From contig JAQBVN010000012.1 of assembly GCA_027622975.1 (NCBI GenBank), positions 1-64,000 on the forward strand: 64,000 nucleotides of DNA, written 5' to 3'. The notes under the pieces were generated by a model, which had not been told where the DNA came from, did not search any database, and saw nothing but the letters and a program-made list of their open reading frames with translations. Below, one piece after another: positions 8,053 through 17,881 of the stretch. Numbering within the stretch: the stretch's first letter is position 1; each line of letters opens with the position of its first letter. Source of the DNA: Bacteroidota bacterium. GTDB taxonomy: Bacteria > Bacteroidota > Bacteroidia > Flavobacteriales_D > Sanyastnellaceae. The translations under genes and the position numbers were made by a program.

Positions 8053-9322
8053 TGTCCTGCTCGGCCTCCAATGGGGCGACGAAGGCAAAGGCAAAATTGT
8101 GGACGTTCTCACGCCCCAGTACGACGTCATCGCCCGATTTCAAGGAGGTCCCAACGCGGGCCATACCTTGGAATTTGATGGGATCAAACACGTGCTTCAC
8201 ACCATCCCCAGCGGCGTCTTCCGTCCCGATACGCTGAATGTCGTAGGGAACGGTGTGGTGATTGACCCCATCATTTTCAAGAAGGAAATTGACGCCTTGG
8301 TGGCTCTCGGGGTCGACGTCGCCGCCTCGCTCGCCATCAGCCGCAAGGCGCACCTCATTTTGCCAACCCATCGCATGCTCGACGCGGCCTCAGAAGCCGC
8401 CAAGGGCAAGGCCAAGATTGGCAGCACGCTCAAAGGCATTGGCCCAACCTACATGGACAAAACAGGACGCAATGGATTGCGCGTGGGCGACATTGAGAGC
8501 CCCCACTTCGAGGAGCGCTACCACGCCTTGCGCGACAAGCACCTCGGCATGCTTGCCCAATTTGAAGGCTTCGAGGCCGCGTTGGACGATCGCGAATGGT
8601 TGTCGGCCATCGACTTTCTGCGTTCACTCCGGTTGATCGACTCCGAACACGCATTGAACGAAGCACTGAAGGCCGGTCAACGCATCCTTGCCGAGGGAGC
8701 GCAAGGAACCATGTTGGACATCGATTTTGGCACCTACCCCTTTGTGACATCCTCCAACACCATTTCGGCAGGAGCATGCACGGGATTGGGCATCGCCCCC
8801 AACCGCGTGGGAGAGGTCATCGGCATCTTCAAGGCGTACTGCACGCGCGTGGGTTCCGGCCCCTTCCCCACGGAACTTCTCGACGAAGTTGGTGAAACGA
8901 TGAGAGCGGAGGGTCGCGAGTTTGGGGCCACCACGGGTCGTCCGCGCCGTTGCGGTTGGCTCGACCTACCCCAGCTGCGCTATGCGGTCGACGTCAACGG
9001 TGCCACCCAACTTTGCATGATGAAAGCCGACGTCCTCGGATGCTTCGACGAAATCCGCGTATGCACCCACTACATGCATCGGGGCGAAACCATCGACCAC
9101 TTGCCGTACGGCATCAACCCCGATGAGGTGGAACCTGTGTACACGACCGTGCCAGGATGGCCCGGCGACCTGACAGGCATCCGTTCTCTCGAGGAAGTTC
9201 CAGCCACCTTGATGGCGTACGTGAAAATGATTGAGGACGCCGTGGGCGTGCCGGTCACGGTGCTGAGTGTGGGGCCCGACAGAGCCCAAACCCTCCAACT
9301 TCCCATCCCCGTCTCCGCATGA
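8042..9322 (+). CDS. purA: Adenylosuccinate synthetase
   Basis: 426 residues, typical length. It joins IMP and aspartate with GTP to form adenylosuccinate, the first committed step to AMP. The GTP/IMP site is present (GLQWGDEGKGKIVD, residues 8-21), as are NAGHTLEF, the GAQGTMLDIDFGTYPFVTSS block and GRPRRCGWLD near the C-terminal third. The ATG at 8042 lies inside the end of the Fur-family gene in another frame, and the stop overlaps the cysC start by ATGA, giving a fur-purA-cysC transcription unit. Confidence 0.97.
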   Translation: MKVDVLLGLQWGDEGKGKIVDVLTPQYDVIARFQGGPNAGHTLEFDGIKHVLHTIPSGVFRPDTLNVVGNGVVIDPIIFKKEIDALVALGVDVAASLAISRKAHLILPTHRMLDAASEAAKGKAKIGSTLKGIGPTYMDKTGRNGLRVGDIESPHFEERYHALRDKHLGMLAQFEGFEAALDDREWLSAIDFLRSLRLIDSEHALNEALKAGQRILAEGAQGTMLDIDFGTYPFVTSSNTISAGACTGLGIAPNRVGEVIGIFKAYCTRVGSGPFPTELLDEVGETMRAEGREFGATTGRPRRCGWLDLPQLRYAVDVNGATQLCMMKADVLGCFDEIRVCTHYMHRGETIDHLPYGINPDEVEPVYTTVPGWPGDLTGIRSLEEVPATLMAYVKMIEDAVGVPVTVLSVGPDRAQTLQLPIPVSA

Positions 9323-9774
9323 TTTATTGGTTCACAGGTCAACCAGGTCACGGAAAAACCACCCTCGCCAAGGCGATGCTTGCGCATCTGAAAGCCTCTG
9401 GGGTGGAAGCCTTTCACATCGATGGTGATGACCTCCGATCACTGACGACCAACGAAGATTACAGCCGGGAGGGCCGCGAAGAAAACATCCGCCGAGCCCA
9501 AGCCATCGCCCACTACCTCCAGGCCAAAGGCCACACCGTGGTCGTGAGCCTTGTGGCCCCCTATCGTGATTTGCGAGAGGAATTCAAAGCCGTGGCTGAG
9601 GTCACAGAAATTTACGTCCACACCTCCCAAACTCGGGGACGTGAAGCCAAGCACGCAGAAGACTACCAGCCCCCCTTGTCCAATTTCATCGACGTGGACA
9701 CGACAAACAAAACTGTGGAGGAGAGTTTGGACGATGTCCTCAGTTCATTGTCACTCCTGAGTGAAAGACGTTGA
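9319..9774 (+). CDS. cysC: Adenylylsulfate (APS) kinase, short form
   Basis: 151 residues, shorter than the usual ~200. It phosphorylates adenosine 5'-phosphosulfate to PAPS using ATP. The P-loop FTGQPGHGKTT is residues 5-15, followed by the DGDD (37-40) and the NIRRAQAIA segment typical of APS kinase, and VSLVAPYRDLREEF. The usual lid region is trimmed. The start overlaps the purA stop (ATGA). The following cysD and cysN supply APS, so the three genes form a complete sulfate-to-PAPS path. No cysH, cysI or sulfotransferase is visible in the window. Confidence 0.88.
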   Translation: MIYWFTGQPGHGKTTLAKAMLAHLKASGVEAFHIDGDDLRSLTTNEDYSREGREENIRRAQAIAHYLQAKGHTVVVSLVAPYRDLREEFKAVAEVTEIYVHTSQTRGREAKHAEDYQPPLSNFIDVDTTNKTVEESLDDVLSSLSLLSERR

Positions 9775-9783
9775 TATTCCCAC

Positions 9784-9791
9784 TATATTTG
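9784..9791 (+). promoter_or_regulatory. -7 element TATATTTG before the DUF2061 gene
   Basis: Exact TAnnTTTG match ending 7 nt before the ATG at 9799. It would start a second transcript for DUF2061-cysD-cysN inside the longer unit. Confidence 0.6.
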
Positions 9792-9798
9792 TAGGATT

Positions 9799-10041
9799 AT
9801 GGACACCAAACACTCTCGCCTCCGGCACTTGGCCAAGACCATCACTTGGCGGATCGTCGGCACCATCGACACCATCCTGCTCGGATGGCTGATCACGGGC
9901 GATCCTTGGACGGGCGCCAAAATTGGCGGGCTTGAATTGATTACCAAAATGGTGCTGTACTACTTCCACGAGCGGGCCTGGTTCCGCTATGGACGTTTGG
10001 GAAGAGAAGAGCATGATCCACTGAACGACAACCCGGCATGA
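9799..10041 (+). CDS. DUF2061 small membrane protein
   Basis: 80 residues. The DUF2061 signature is clear: RHLAKTITWRIVGTIDTILLGWLITGD followed by GAKIGGLELITKMVLYYFHERAWFRYGR. Two membrane segments are likely. The function is unknown, but members are often found among sulfate-assimilation genes, and here it sits between cysC and cysD with its stop overlapping the cysD start (ATGA). A role in the membrane related to sulfate activation is inferred from context only. Confidence 0.92.
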   Translation: MDTKHSRLRHLAKTITWRIVGTIDTILLGWLITGDPWTGAKIGGLELITKMVLYYFHERAWFRYGRLGREEHDPLNDNPA

Positions 10042-10949
10042 GCGATTCCTCATACAACCTCGACCATCTCACAGAACTCGAAGCCGAGTCCATTTACGTG
10101 CTTCGAGAGGTGGCGGCACAATTCGACCGGCCGGCCATCCTGTTTTCTGGGGGCAAGGACAGCATTGTGGTGACCCACCTCGCGGCCAAGGCCTTTGCAC
10201 CTGGACGCATCCCGATGCCGCTGGTCCACATCGACACTGGCCACAACTTCCCTGAGACCCTTGAATTCCGCGACAATCTCGTGGAACGCCTTGGCGCCCG
10301 CCTCATCGTAGGAAGTGTCCAGGAAACCATCGACTCCGGCAAGGTCAAGGAGGAAACCGGCGCCAATGCCAGTCGCAACCGCCTTCAAACCACCACCCTG
10401 ATTGACGCCATTGAGGCGCATCAGTTTGATGCATGCATTGGTGGCGCGCGACGCGACGAGGAAAAAGCCCGCGCCAAGGAACGTTTCTTCTCGCATCGCG
10501 ACGACTTCAGCCAGTGGGATCCCAAGAACCAGCGACCCGAGCTGTGGAACCTCTTCAACGGCATGCATGCCCCGGGCGAGCACTTCCGCGTGTTCCCGTT
10601 GAATAACTGGACGGAGCTGGACGTTTGGAATTACATCTTGCGGGAGAACATCGCCCTGCCTTCCCTCTACTTTGCCCACGATCGCGTGTGCATCCGTCGT
10701 GCAGGCCAAATCCTCGCCCATTCCGACTTCCTCACACTTCGCCCCGAAGAAACGCCGGAGACAATGCATGTTCGGTTCCGAACCCTCGGCGACCTCACCA
10801 TCACCGGGGCCTTTGAAAGCGACGCCGACACCCTCGAAAAAATCATCGACGAAGTCGCCGCAACCCGCATCACGGAACGCGGCGGGCGCATGGACGACAA
10901 GCGGAGTGAAAGCGCCATGGAGGACAGAAAAAAAGAAGGATACTTCTAA
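10038..10949 (+). CDS. cysD: Sulfate adenylyltransferase subunit 2
   Basis: 303 residues, full length. It is the catalytic PP-loop ATPase subunit of ATP sulfurylase, forming APS from sulfate and ATP with CysN. The PP-loop ILFSGGKDSIVV (SGGKDS 37-42), IDTGHNFPET, GGARRDEEKARAKER and the C-terminal GRMDDKRSESAMEDRKKEGYF are characteristic. It overlaps the DUF2061 stop and is 12 bp ahead of cysN. Confidence 0.97.
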   Translation: MSDSSYNLDHLTELEAESIYVLREVAAQFDRPAILFSGGKDSIVVTHLAAKAFAPGRIPMPLVHIDTGHNFPETLEFRDNLVERLGARLIVGSVQETIDSGKVKEETGANASRNRLQTTTLIDAIEAHQFDACIGGARRDEEKARAKERFFSHRDDFSQWDPKNQRPELWNLFNGMHAPGEHFRVFPLNNWTELDVWNYILRENIALPSLYFAHDRVCIRRAGQILAHSDFLTLRPEETPETMHVRFRTLGDLTITGAFESDADTLEKIIDEVAATRITERGGRMDDKRSESAMEDRKKEGYF

Positions 10950-10961
10950 TCAAGAGGCGAC

Positions 10962-12230
10962 ATGACGACATCATCCACCCCCGACCACAACGGCCTGTTG
11001 CGCTTCACCACCGCAGGAAGTGTCGACGACGGAAAAAGCACCCTCATTGGCCGCCTCTTGTACGACAGCAAGAGCATCTTTGAAGACCAGTTGGAAGCGG
11101 TAGAATCTGCCTCGAGCCAAAAAGGCATCGACGGCACAGACCTCAGCCTCTTGACCGATGGATTGAGGGCAGAACGCGAGCAGGGAATCACCATCGACGT
11201 GGCCTACCGCTACTTCGCAACCCCCAAGCGCAAGTTCATCATCGCCGACACCCCTGGTCACATCCAGTACACGCGCAACATGGTGACGGGTGCCTCCACA
11301 GCAGACTTGGCCATCATCCTCATTGACGCGCGCCACGGGCTCTTGGAACAGACCCACCGTCACAGTTTCATTGCATCTCTCCTCGGCCTGCGGCATGTGG
11401 TGGTTTGCGTGAACAAAATGGACCTGGTGGGATACAGCGAAGATCGCTTCAACGAAATCGTTCAAGCGTACAAGAACTTCTCGTCACGGCTCGACATCAC
11501 CGACATCAAGTTCATCCCTATCAGCGCCCTGCATGGTGACAACGTGGTGGATCGATCGGACAACACCCCTTGGTATGGCGGAGGCACGCTCCTCCACCAC
11601 CTTGAAACGGTCCATGTGGGAGCCGACCGCAATTTGCAGGATTGTCGGTTCCCCGTCCAATATGTGATTCGGCCCCAAACCGATGCACACCGTGATTTCC
11701 GCGGCTACGCAGGTCGCATCGCCTCGGGGGTCTTCAAACCCGGCGACAAGGTGGTGGCGCTTCCGAGCGGCTTGGAATCCACAGTAGACCAAATCCTCGT
11801 GGGCGACACATCCCTCGACAAGGCCTTTCCCCCCTTGAGCGTGACCATGACCCTGACCGACGACATCGATCTCAGCCGAGGCGACATGCTGGTGCGCGCC
11901 AACAACCAGCCGGAGAGCACCCAAAGCCTCGACGCCCGCATCTGCTGGCTCAGCGAGGCTCCGCTGAACCCGGCGACGCGCTATGTATTGCGCCATACCA
12001 CGCGTGATGTGCAGGCCAAAATCACGGAGGTCGTGTATCGCATCGACATCAACACCCTCCACCGCATTGAGGACGACCTCAAGGTGGGGGTGAATGACAT
12101 GGCACGGGTCCGCATCAAGACGGCTTCCCCGCTTCTGATCGACGGCTACCGCGACAACCGAAGCACCGGATCGTTCATCTTGGTGGACCCTTCCACGCAC
12201 CTGACCGTCGCTGCGGGCGTCGTGGGGTAA
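10962..12230 (+). CDS. cysN: Sulfate adenylyltransferase subunit 1 (GTPase)
   Basis: 422 residues. It is an EF-Tu-like GTPase whose GTP hydrolysis drives APS formation by CysD. Motifs: G1 GSVDDGKST (19-27), EREQGITIDVAYRYF switch region, DTPGH, and NKMD for guanine specificity, followed by two beta-barrel domains. There is no C-terminal APS-kinase fusion (CysNC); the kinase is supplied by the separate cysC upstream. Last gene of the unit, convergent with glyA. Confidence 0.97.
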   Translation: MTTSSTPDHNGLLRFTTAGSVDDGKSTLIGRLLYDSKSIFEDQLEAVESASSQKGIDGTDLSLLTDGLRAEREQGITIDVAYRYFATPKRKFIIADTPGHIQYTRNMVTGASTADLAIILIDARHGLLEQTHRHSFIASLLGLRHVVVCVNKMDLVGYSEDRFNEIVQAYKNFSSRLDITDIKFIPISALHGDNVVDRSDNTPWYGGGTLLHHLETVHVGADRNLQDCRFPVQYVIRPQTDAHRDFRGYAGRIASGVFKPGDKVVALPSGLESTVDQILVGDTSLDKAFPPLSVTMTLTDDIDLSRGDMLVRANNQPESTQSLDARICWLSEAPLNPATRYVLRHTTRDVQAKITEVVYRIDINTLHRIEDDLKVGVNDMARVRIKTASPLLIDGYRDNRSTGSFILVDPSTHLTVAAGVVG

Positions 12231-12265
12231 CGACGAGCCGGTTGCAGGGATCAATGCACTTTTCT

Positions 12266-12355
12266 TGGCCTCAACCCGCCAAGACCCAATCTCTCAAGAC
12301 TCAACCCGCCCAGACCCAATCTCCCAAGACTCAGCCTGCCAAGACTCAACCCACC
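12266..12355 (+). repeat. 15-bp degenerate tandem repeat, six copies, between cysN and glyA
   Basis: Six successive 15-bp units with the pattern AAGACYCAAYCYSYC fill most of the convergent cysN-glyA intergenic space, and the last unit enters the final codons and stop of glyA. A similar 15-bp array lies at 42287-42346. Confidence 0.75.
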
Positions 12356-13653
12356 AAAGGGTAGGCCGAAAACTTCGTGCGCACGGCATCCCCAACCCTG
12401 GCCAAAACCGCCTCGTCTTCGGGGGCTTGAATCACCGCATCCATCCATTCCACGAGTTCAACCATGTCGGTTTCGACCAACCCGCGTGTCGTCACAGCCG
12501 GGGTTCCGACGCGCATGCCAGAGGTCACAAACGGTGAGCGGGTGTCGAAAGGAACCATGTTTTTGTTCACGGTGATGTGGGCGCGGCCCAAAGCGGTCTC
12601 CGCCGCCTTGCCCGTCACACCCTTGTTGCTCAGGTCGATGAGCATGAGGTGGTTGTCGGTGCCCCCACTGATCAAGTGGTAGCCGCGATCCACGAAGGCT
12701 CCCGCCATGGCTTGAGCGTTGCGGACGACCTGTTGGCAATACGATTTGTAGCCTGGCTGAAGCGCCTCACCAAACGCCACCGCCTTCCCGGCAATCACAT
12801 GCTCGAGCGGACCGCCCTGCATGCCAGGAAACACCCCACTGTCCAGCAACGACGTGAAAGACCGAACCTCACCCTTCATGGTTGTCAACCCCCAAGGATT
12901 GGGAAAGTCCTTGCCCACCATGATGATGCCTCCCCGTGGACCCCGGAGGGTCTTGTGCGTGGTTGACGTCACCACGTGACAATGGGGCAAGGGATTCTCG
13001 AGGAGACCGGTGGCAATGAGACCGGCCGGGTGACTGATGTCGGCCAAGAGCACCGCGCCTACCTCATCGGCAATGGCGCGGAATCGCGCATAGTCCCAAT
13101 CTCTGGCGTAGGCCGAGGCACCACAAATGATCATCTGGGGCTTTTCGCGCCGCGCCGTTTCGGCGACCTTGTCCATGTCGATGCGACCGGTTTCTCGCTC
13201 CACGCCATAGAAGGTGGGACGGTACAATTTGCCGCTGTAGTTGACGGGAGATCCGTGGGTGAGGTGGCCCCCATGGGCAAGGTCAAACCCAAGAATCGTG
13301 TCCCCGGGCTTCAAGCAGGCGAGCATGACCGCCGCGTTGGCCGAAGCCCCTGAATGCGGCTGAACGTTGGCCCACTCCGCACCAAACAGCTGGCACAGCC
13401 TGTCGATGGCCAACTGCTCGGCTTCGTCCACAAACTCGCACCCCCCATAGTAGCGTTTGCGAGGAAGACCCTCCGCATATTTGTTGGTCAACACACTCCC
13501 CTGCGCTGCCATCACAGCATCGCTGGTATAATTCTCCGAAGCAATCAACTCAGCACCCTCAACTTGGCGCACCCGCTCTCGCTCGACAATGGCAGCGATT
13601 TCTGGGTCCGAAACAAGGGCGGGCAGTGCATTCAATGTGGCGGTCGTTTCCAT
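12346..13653 (-). CDS. glyA: Serine hydroxymethyltransferase
   Basis: 435 residues from the ATG at 13653; the longer frame to 13806 adds an unlikely N-terminus. This PLP enzyme interconverts serine and glycine and loads tetrahydrofolate with a one-carbon unit. Motifs: [34 protein letters not shown], and [14 protein letters not shown] with PLP lysine Lys234. The final codons lie inside a 15-bp tandem repeat. No convincing promoter is visible upstream. Confidence 0.97.
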   Translation of the reverse strand: METTATLNALPALVSDPEIAAIVERERVRQVEGAELIASENYTSDAVMAAQGSVLTNKYAEGLPRKRYYGGCEFVDEAEQLAIDRLCQLFGAEWANVQPHSGASANAAVMLACLKPGDTILGFDLAHGGHLTHGSPVNYSGKLYRPTFYGVERETGRIDMDKVAETARREKPQMIICGASAYARDWDYARFRAIADEVGAVLLADISHPAGLIATGLLENPLPHCHVVTSTTHKTLRGPRGGIIMVGKDFPNPWGLTTMKGEVRSFTSLLDSGVFPGMQGGPLEHVIAGKAVAFGEALQPGYKSYCQQVVRNAQAMAGAFVDRGYHLISGGTDNHLMLIDLSNKGVTGKAAETALGRAHITVNKNMVPFDTRSPFVTSGMRVGTPAVTTRGLVETDMVELVEWMDAVIQAPEDEAVLARVGDAVRTKFSAYPLVG

Positions 13654-13836
13654 GACGAGGGGTTCATTATTCAACGCGTAAAATTCATCAACATCGCAGC
13701 ACAAAGCAAGGTGGTTTGGCCTAATTGACATCCCCCAAGCCCCACCCCAAAGCCGAACTTTTTCCACAATCAGACGTCCAAAATGGTGAGAAGCAGATTG
13801 CGTCATATCACAATGATGTTCTGTTATCTTGCGCTT

Positions 13837-14892
13837 ATGAAAACCAAGTCACTGATAATCTTTACACTAGGCTTGATTATGTTCACTTTCAGTGACACAA
13901 ATCATGCTCAAGCGCAATACGACCTCGATTACGGGTTTGCGTTTGGAACGGGGCACTTTTTGGGCGACGTCGGGGGGAAAAGCACCATCCGTCAAGATGG
14001 AGCTTCTGATTTGCACTTAAGCGAATCTCGGTTTTCGAGTCACGTCTTTGTGCGCTACCGCGTCAACAACTACCTCACGCTTCGCGGGCAATTGGGAACT
14101 GTGGCTGTGGCGGATGATGACGCCAACTCCACGTACTTGCCACGAGTGACGAGAAATGCACACTTCCGCAACTCGATCAACGAATTGAGCGCACGTGCAG
14201 AGGTTCATTTCTTGACGTTGCCCAATCTAACGGGTCGTACGGGCAAATTCCGCATGGGATTGCAGGCCTATGGTCTTGCGGGTGTGACAGGATTTTCCCA
14301 TGCGCCTCAGGCTCAGCTGGACCAAAATGCAGCGGAGTATCACTTCGCACGAGGTCACATCTCGAGCAATCCAAACTATTTCGATTACGACCGGTGGTAT
14401 GATCTTCGCTCCATGAACACGGAGCCAGGAGATTACAGCATCGTGGCATTGGCCATTCCTTTTGGTTTGGGAACCATGATCACCTTCAACAATGACATCA
14501 GGCTAGGCGTTGAATTTGTGTGGAATCTCACCACCACGGATTACCTCGACGACGTAAGCCATACTTGGAACAACCCGGCGTATCTCAGTGACATCGCGTT
14601 GGTGCTCAGCAGCCCCTCTTCCGCGGAGTTGCTGATTCAATCAGAAGGGGATGCACCGCGCGATGAGGCGGGAGCCAATGCCTTTCTCGATGGCAGCTTT
14701 TACTACCACGACGGTCCGGGAAGCCCCCGAGGCAATCCCGACAAGAATGACACCTACGGCTCCCTGCAAGTGACTGTGGCCAAAGTGGTGAAGTCTCGAA
14801 GCAGCTACAGCCAAGCGACCTTCACTTCGTACAAGTGGAACAAGCGCCGTCCCAAGTCGCGTCGACCAAACTTCACAAGAGCGAAATACTGA
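13837..14892 (+). CDS. DUF6089-like outer-membrane beta-barrel protein
   Basis: 351 residues from the ATG at 13837, which starts a clean signal peptide ([18 protein letters not shown], then HAQAQ). The body has alternating amphipathic strands, for example [50 protein letters not shown] and [18 protein letters not shown]. This resembles DUF6089-family barrels of Bacteroidota (GxxxFLGDxGG start, [14 protein letters not shown] block). The C-terminus is a very basic tail ([19 protein letters not shown]). A weak promoter-like TATCTTGC lies at 13825-13832. The specific role is unknown; it stands alone, divergent from glyA. Confidence 0.75.
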   Translation: MKTKSLIIFTLGLIMFTFSDTNHAQAQYDLDYGFAFGTGHFLGDVGGKSTIRQDGASDLHLSESRFSSHVFVRYRVNNYLTLRGQLGTVAVADDDANSTYLPRVTRNAHFRNSINELSARAEVHFLTLPNLTGRTGKFRMGLQAYGLAGVTGFSHAPQAQLDQNAAEYHFARGHISSNPNYFDYDRWYDLRSMNTEPGDYSIVALAIPFGLGTMITFNNDIRLGVEFVWNLTTTDYLDDVSHTWNNPAYLSDIALVLSSPSSAELLIQSEGDAPRDEAGANAFLDGSFYYHDGPGSPRGNPDKNDTYGSLQVTVAKVVKSRSSYSQATFTSYKWNKRRPKSRRPNFTRAKY

Positions 14893-15073
14893 TTGACGTT
14901 GCCCGGAGGGATGCCAAGACCCACCCGATTCAACGGTTCACCGGTATGTCCTGACGGCCTACAGAAATTGGCCGACACTTCTTCGTTCTTGGCCAACTCC
15001 TTGTGAACGTAGGCAACCTTGGAGTGAACGTCGCTCCACCCGTGTTCCAAGAACCATCGAAGTCTGTTTGGGG

Positions 15074-17347
15074 ATGAGCGCTCAACCAAAACCCGACCCC
15101 TCCTCACCCAACGCCCGAGGCCAAAACGCCTTGGCCGGTTCACGTTCACCGTACCTCCGACAGCATCAAAACAACCCCGTGGATTGGATGCCGTGGGGTT
15201 TGACCGCGTGGGAAAAGGCACAACGAGAGTCCAAACTGGTCATCATCTCCATCGGCTACAGCGCCTGCCACTGGTGCCATGTCATGGAACGCGAAACGTT
15301 CCAAGACGAAGAGGCAGCCGCGCAGATGAATGCCCATTTCGTCAGCATCAAGGTGGACCGCGAGGAACGACCTGACATTGACCACGTCTACTTGGAGGCC
15401 GTTCAGCTCATGACCCGACGAGGGGGTTGGCCTTTGCATTGTGTGGCACTGCCTGATGGCCGCCCTGTGTGGGGGGGGACTTACTTTCCCAAAACACAGT
15501 GGCTAGCCGGGTTGGCGGCCTTGTCGGAGATTTGGGCTTCGGATCCTGAGCGCGTGGAAGAATATGCTGAGAAACTGGCACATGCTGTCCAAACCCTCAG
15601 CCACCCCTCCCCCCTCCCAGCACCCATTCCGGCACCCCTCCCGGAACCCCTCCCCGCACCCCTCCCGGGCGACAACCCCGGTTTCGACCATCCCCAAGGG
15701 CCGGGCCGGGCCGTGGATGTCCATGTCCACGCCTTGTGGGAGGCTTGGAAACAGGAGTGGGATCCCATCCACGGGGGACGGTTGGGAAGTCCCAAGTTCC
15801 CTCTCCCATGCCAATTGGACTTCCTGCTCTCATGGTCGGAAGGAATCTCCGCCATGGCAGACGCGGGGCGACAACACGCACTCCAAACTTTGCGAGGCAT
15901 CGAACGGGGCGGCATCCACGATCACGTGGGCGGTGGCTTTTCCCGGTACAGTGTCGACGAAAGATGGCACGTGCCGCATTTTGAAAAAATGCTGTACGAC
16001 AATGCGCAGTTGCTCGTCACTTTGGCGGAGGGATGGGCCCAAACCGATGACCCGGCCCTTCACCGCGCCGCCTCGCGATGCGCTCGCTGGATCATGACCG
16101 ACCTCGACCACCCGTGTGGGGGTTTTCAGTCTGCCATGGACGCGGACAGCGACGGCGCAGAGGGCACATACTACGTGTGGCGGGTTGAGGACCTTCAGCG
16201 GGCCTTGCCCAACAACGAGGAGCGCACCCTCATCGAGCGAGTCTTTGGCATGAGCGGAAAAAGCCTGTGGGAGGATGGCAAGAACGTGATTCAGAGGGTC
16301 GAGGGTTTCCCGGTTCCTGGCAAGGATCACCCGGTTCCTGGCGAGGATCACCCGGTCCATCTCGACGCCCAATGGACGGGTTGGGAGCAACTTGACACGG
16401 CCTTGGCTCGCATGGAAGCCTGGCGCAACGACCCCGATTCTGGGCGCACACGCCCGGCTGTGGACGACAAGGTGATCACAGCATGGACTGCCTTGGCGGT
16501 CACAGGACTCGTCAAAGCCGGGCGCATCATGGGCCAAACCCCTTGGATCGAACGCGCCGCGAAGGCTGGTAAGTGGCTCTGCCACCAGGCACGCCTGACC
16601 CATGCGCCCGAGCGGTTGTGCAGAACACTCGACAGTGACCTCGAAGGCTTTGCCGAAGATTACGCCTACACGATTGAAGCCCTGATTGAACTTCACCAAA
16701 CGACCCAACACGTGACGTGGCGACAGGAAGCCCGCGCCCTCATGGCCACGGCCATCGATCGGTTCATGGACCTCGAAGGAGGTGAAGTCGGGGGATTTTG
16801 GTTTACGCCCAACGAAGGAGAAGCCCTCTTTGCGCGTCACCAAGGAAAGGACGATGGCGTGATGCCTTCGGCCAATGCCGTGTTGGCTCACAACTTGTGG
16901 CGCTTGGGCTGGGGGTGCGACATCCCCGCATGGCGGAGCATGGGCTTCGCACTCACACGTCAGCACCTGCTGCAAACCACCCACCTCTCCCAAGCGACGC
17001 GGTGGGCAAGGGCATGGCTCGACATGTCACCACATTTCGCCACTGTCGGCATTGCAGCCGCCAATGAAAAAGCCGCACTCGACGCGCTCAAGACCTGGTG
17101 GAAGGAACGCCCCACGATGAAAGGAGTGTGGATCGAAGCAGTTTGGCCAGGTGCAAGAGACACTCCCGAGTGGATGAGCGGAAAAGAGACATCCGCAACC
17201 CTCAAGGTTCGTTGGCATGTCTGCGTAGAGGGAAGCTGTGGTTTGCCATGCGACAGCCCTGCCGAAGTGGCGGAACAGTGGGCCGCGCTCCACGGGGGCA
17301 ACACGCCCAGTGCTTCTCAGTCGGATTCAACCCATGTTGCCCCATGA
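15074..17347 (+). CDS. YyaL/DUF255 thioredoxin-domain protein with N-acylglucosamine-epimerase-like fold
   Basis: 757 residues from the ATG at 15074. The N-terminal DUF255 thioredoxin fold is unmistakable: SPYLRQHQNNPVDWMPW and YSACHWCHVMERETF with Cys65-x-x-Cys68, then KVDREERPDIDHVY and GGWPLHCVALPDGRPVWGGTYFP. The remainder is the (alpha/alpha)-barrel part (DHVGGGFSRYSVDERWHVPHFEKMLYDNAQL, SAMDADSDGAEGTYY). The molecular function of this widespread family is not settled. Two in-frame repeat insertions occur: a Pro-rich stretch (about 15600-15672) and a 21-bp repeat at 16309-16357. The 175-bp gap upstream shows no promoter match. The stop overlaps the next gene by ATGA. Confidence 0.93.
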   Translation: MSAQPKPDPSSPNARGQNALAGSRSPYLRQHQNNPVDWMPWGLTAWEKAQRESKLVIISIGYSACHWCHVMERETFQDEEAAAQMNAHFVSIKVDREERPDIDHVYLEAVQLMTRRGGWPLHCVALPDGRPVWGGTYFPKTQWLAGLAALSEIWASDPERVEEYAEKLAHAVQTLSHPSPLPAPIPAPLPEPLPAPLPGDNPGFDHPQGPGRAVDVHVHALWEAWKQEWDPIHGGRLGSPKFPLPCQLDFLLSWSEGISAMADAGRQHALQTLRGIERGGIHDHVGGGFSRYSVDERWHVPHFEKMLYDNAQLLVTLAEGWAQTDDPALHRAASRCARWIMTDLDHPCGGFQSAMDADSDGAEGTYYVWRVEDLQRALPNNEERTLIERVFGMSGKSLWEDGKNVIQRVEGFPVPGKDHPVPGEDHPVHLDAQWTGWEQLDTALARMEAWRNDPDSGRTRPAVDDKVITAWTALAVTGLVKAGRIMGQTPWIERAAKAGKWLCHQARLTHAPERLCRTLDSDLEGFAEDYAYTIEALIELHQTTQHVTWRQEARALMATAIDRFMDLEGGEVGGFWFTPNEGEALFARHQGKDDGVMPSANAVLAHNLWRLGWGCDIPAWRSMGFALTRQHLLQTTHLSQATRWARAWLDMSPHFATVGIAAANEKAALDALKTWWKERPTMKGVWIEAVWPGARDTPEWMSGKETSATLKVRWHVCVEGSCGLPCDSPAEVAEQWAALHGGNTPSASQSDSTHVAP
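15600..15672 (+). repeat. Low-complexity Pro-rich in-frame repeat
   Basis: Degenerate 12-bp units (GCACCCCTCCCG-like) encode PAPLPEPLPAPLPG within the YyaL-type gene, an insertion relative to the family. Confidence 0.7.
16309..16357 (+). repeat. 21-bp in-frame tandem repeat
   Basis: 2.4 copies of a 21-bp unit encoding PVPGKDH/PVPGEDH within the YyaL-type gene. Confidence 0.8.
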
Positions 17348-17775
17348 CCACTCGCCAATCCATCCCTCGCAAACACATCCGTTGGGTCGGAGTTGGCCCC
17401 AAGCGCATGATGCTCCTTTGGATGATCGCCATGTGGAGTGGAATCACAGAGACAAACCTGGCGTGGGGGCAGAGCCGCGAATCCATTTCTCGAAGCGAAA
17501 AACGCACCGCCAAGCGCATGGCCAAAGACCTCGAAAAGCAGGCTGAAAAGGCCTTCAAAGAGTGGGAAGAGAACTACATCCGCTTGCAAGAAGAACACTA
17601 CGACCGGCAGCAAAAGCACGTCAAAAGGACCCTCCGAAAAGGCCAGCAAAAGGCTCGGAAACACGCCAAAGGCCAAACCATTCCATGGTGGCGACGCCTC
17701 TTTCAGAGACAGCGCCATGGTCGACGCGCTTCGACCGACCAGCGCCACCTGAAGCAGGCGCATGCGCTTGGGTGA
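17344..17775 (+). CDS. Small secreted or anchored, highly basic coiled-coil protein
   Basis: 143 residues. The ATG overlaps the YyaL-type stop (ATGA). A hydrophobic stretch (MMLLWMIAMWSGITETNLAWG) looks like a signal peptide with a long n-region, or translation begins at 17407. The mature part is extremely charged and helical (SEKRTAKRMAKDLEKQAEKA, RQQKHVKRTLRKGQQKARKH), with WWRRLFQRQRHGRR near the end. No family is recognised. A structural periplasmic or nucleic-acid-binding role cannot be distinguished from sequence alone. Confidence 0.55.
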   Translation: MTTRQSIPRKHIRWVGVGPKRMMLLWMIAMWSGITETNLAWGQSRESISRSEKRTAKRMAKDLEKQAEKAFKEWEENYIRLQEEHYDRQQKHVKRTLRKGQQKARKHAKGQTIPWWRRLFQRQRHGRRASTDQRHLKQAHALG

Positions 17776-17838
17776 CGTGACCCATCCTTCTGGTTTGCAA
17801 CCTGTTCACACTTTTTCGCTTCCGCAAGGGTTGTGGCC

Positions 17839-17846
17839 TATATTTG
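17839..17846 (+). promoter_or_regulatory. -7 element TATATTTG for the TonB receptor gene
   Basis: Exact TAnnTTTG match, 35 nt before the ATG at 17882, so this transcript has a normal leader. Confidence 0.6.
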
Positions 17847-17881
17847 ACCCCTACACCTGTATTGCCTGAAATTTTAGACGC

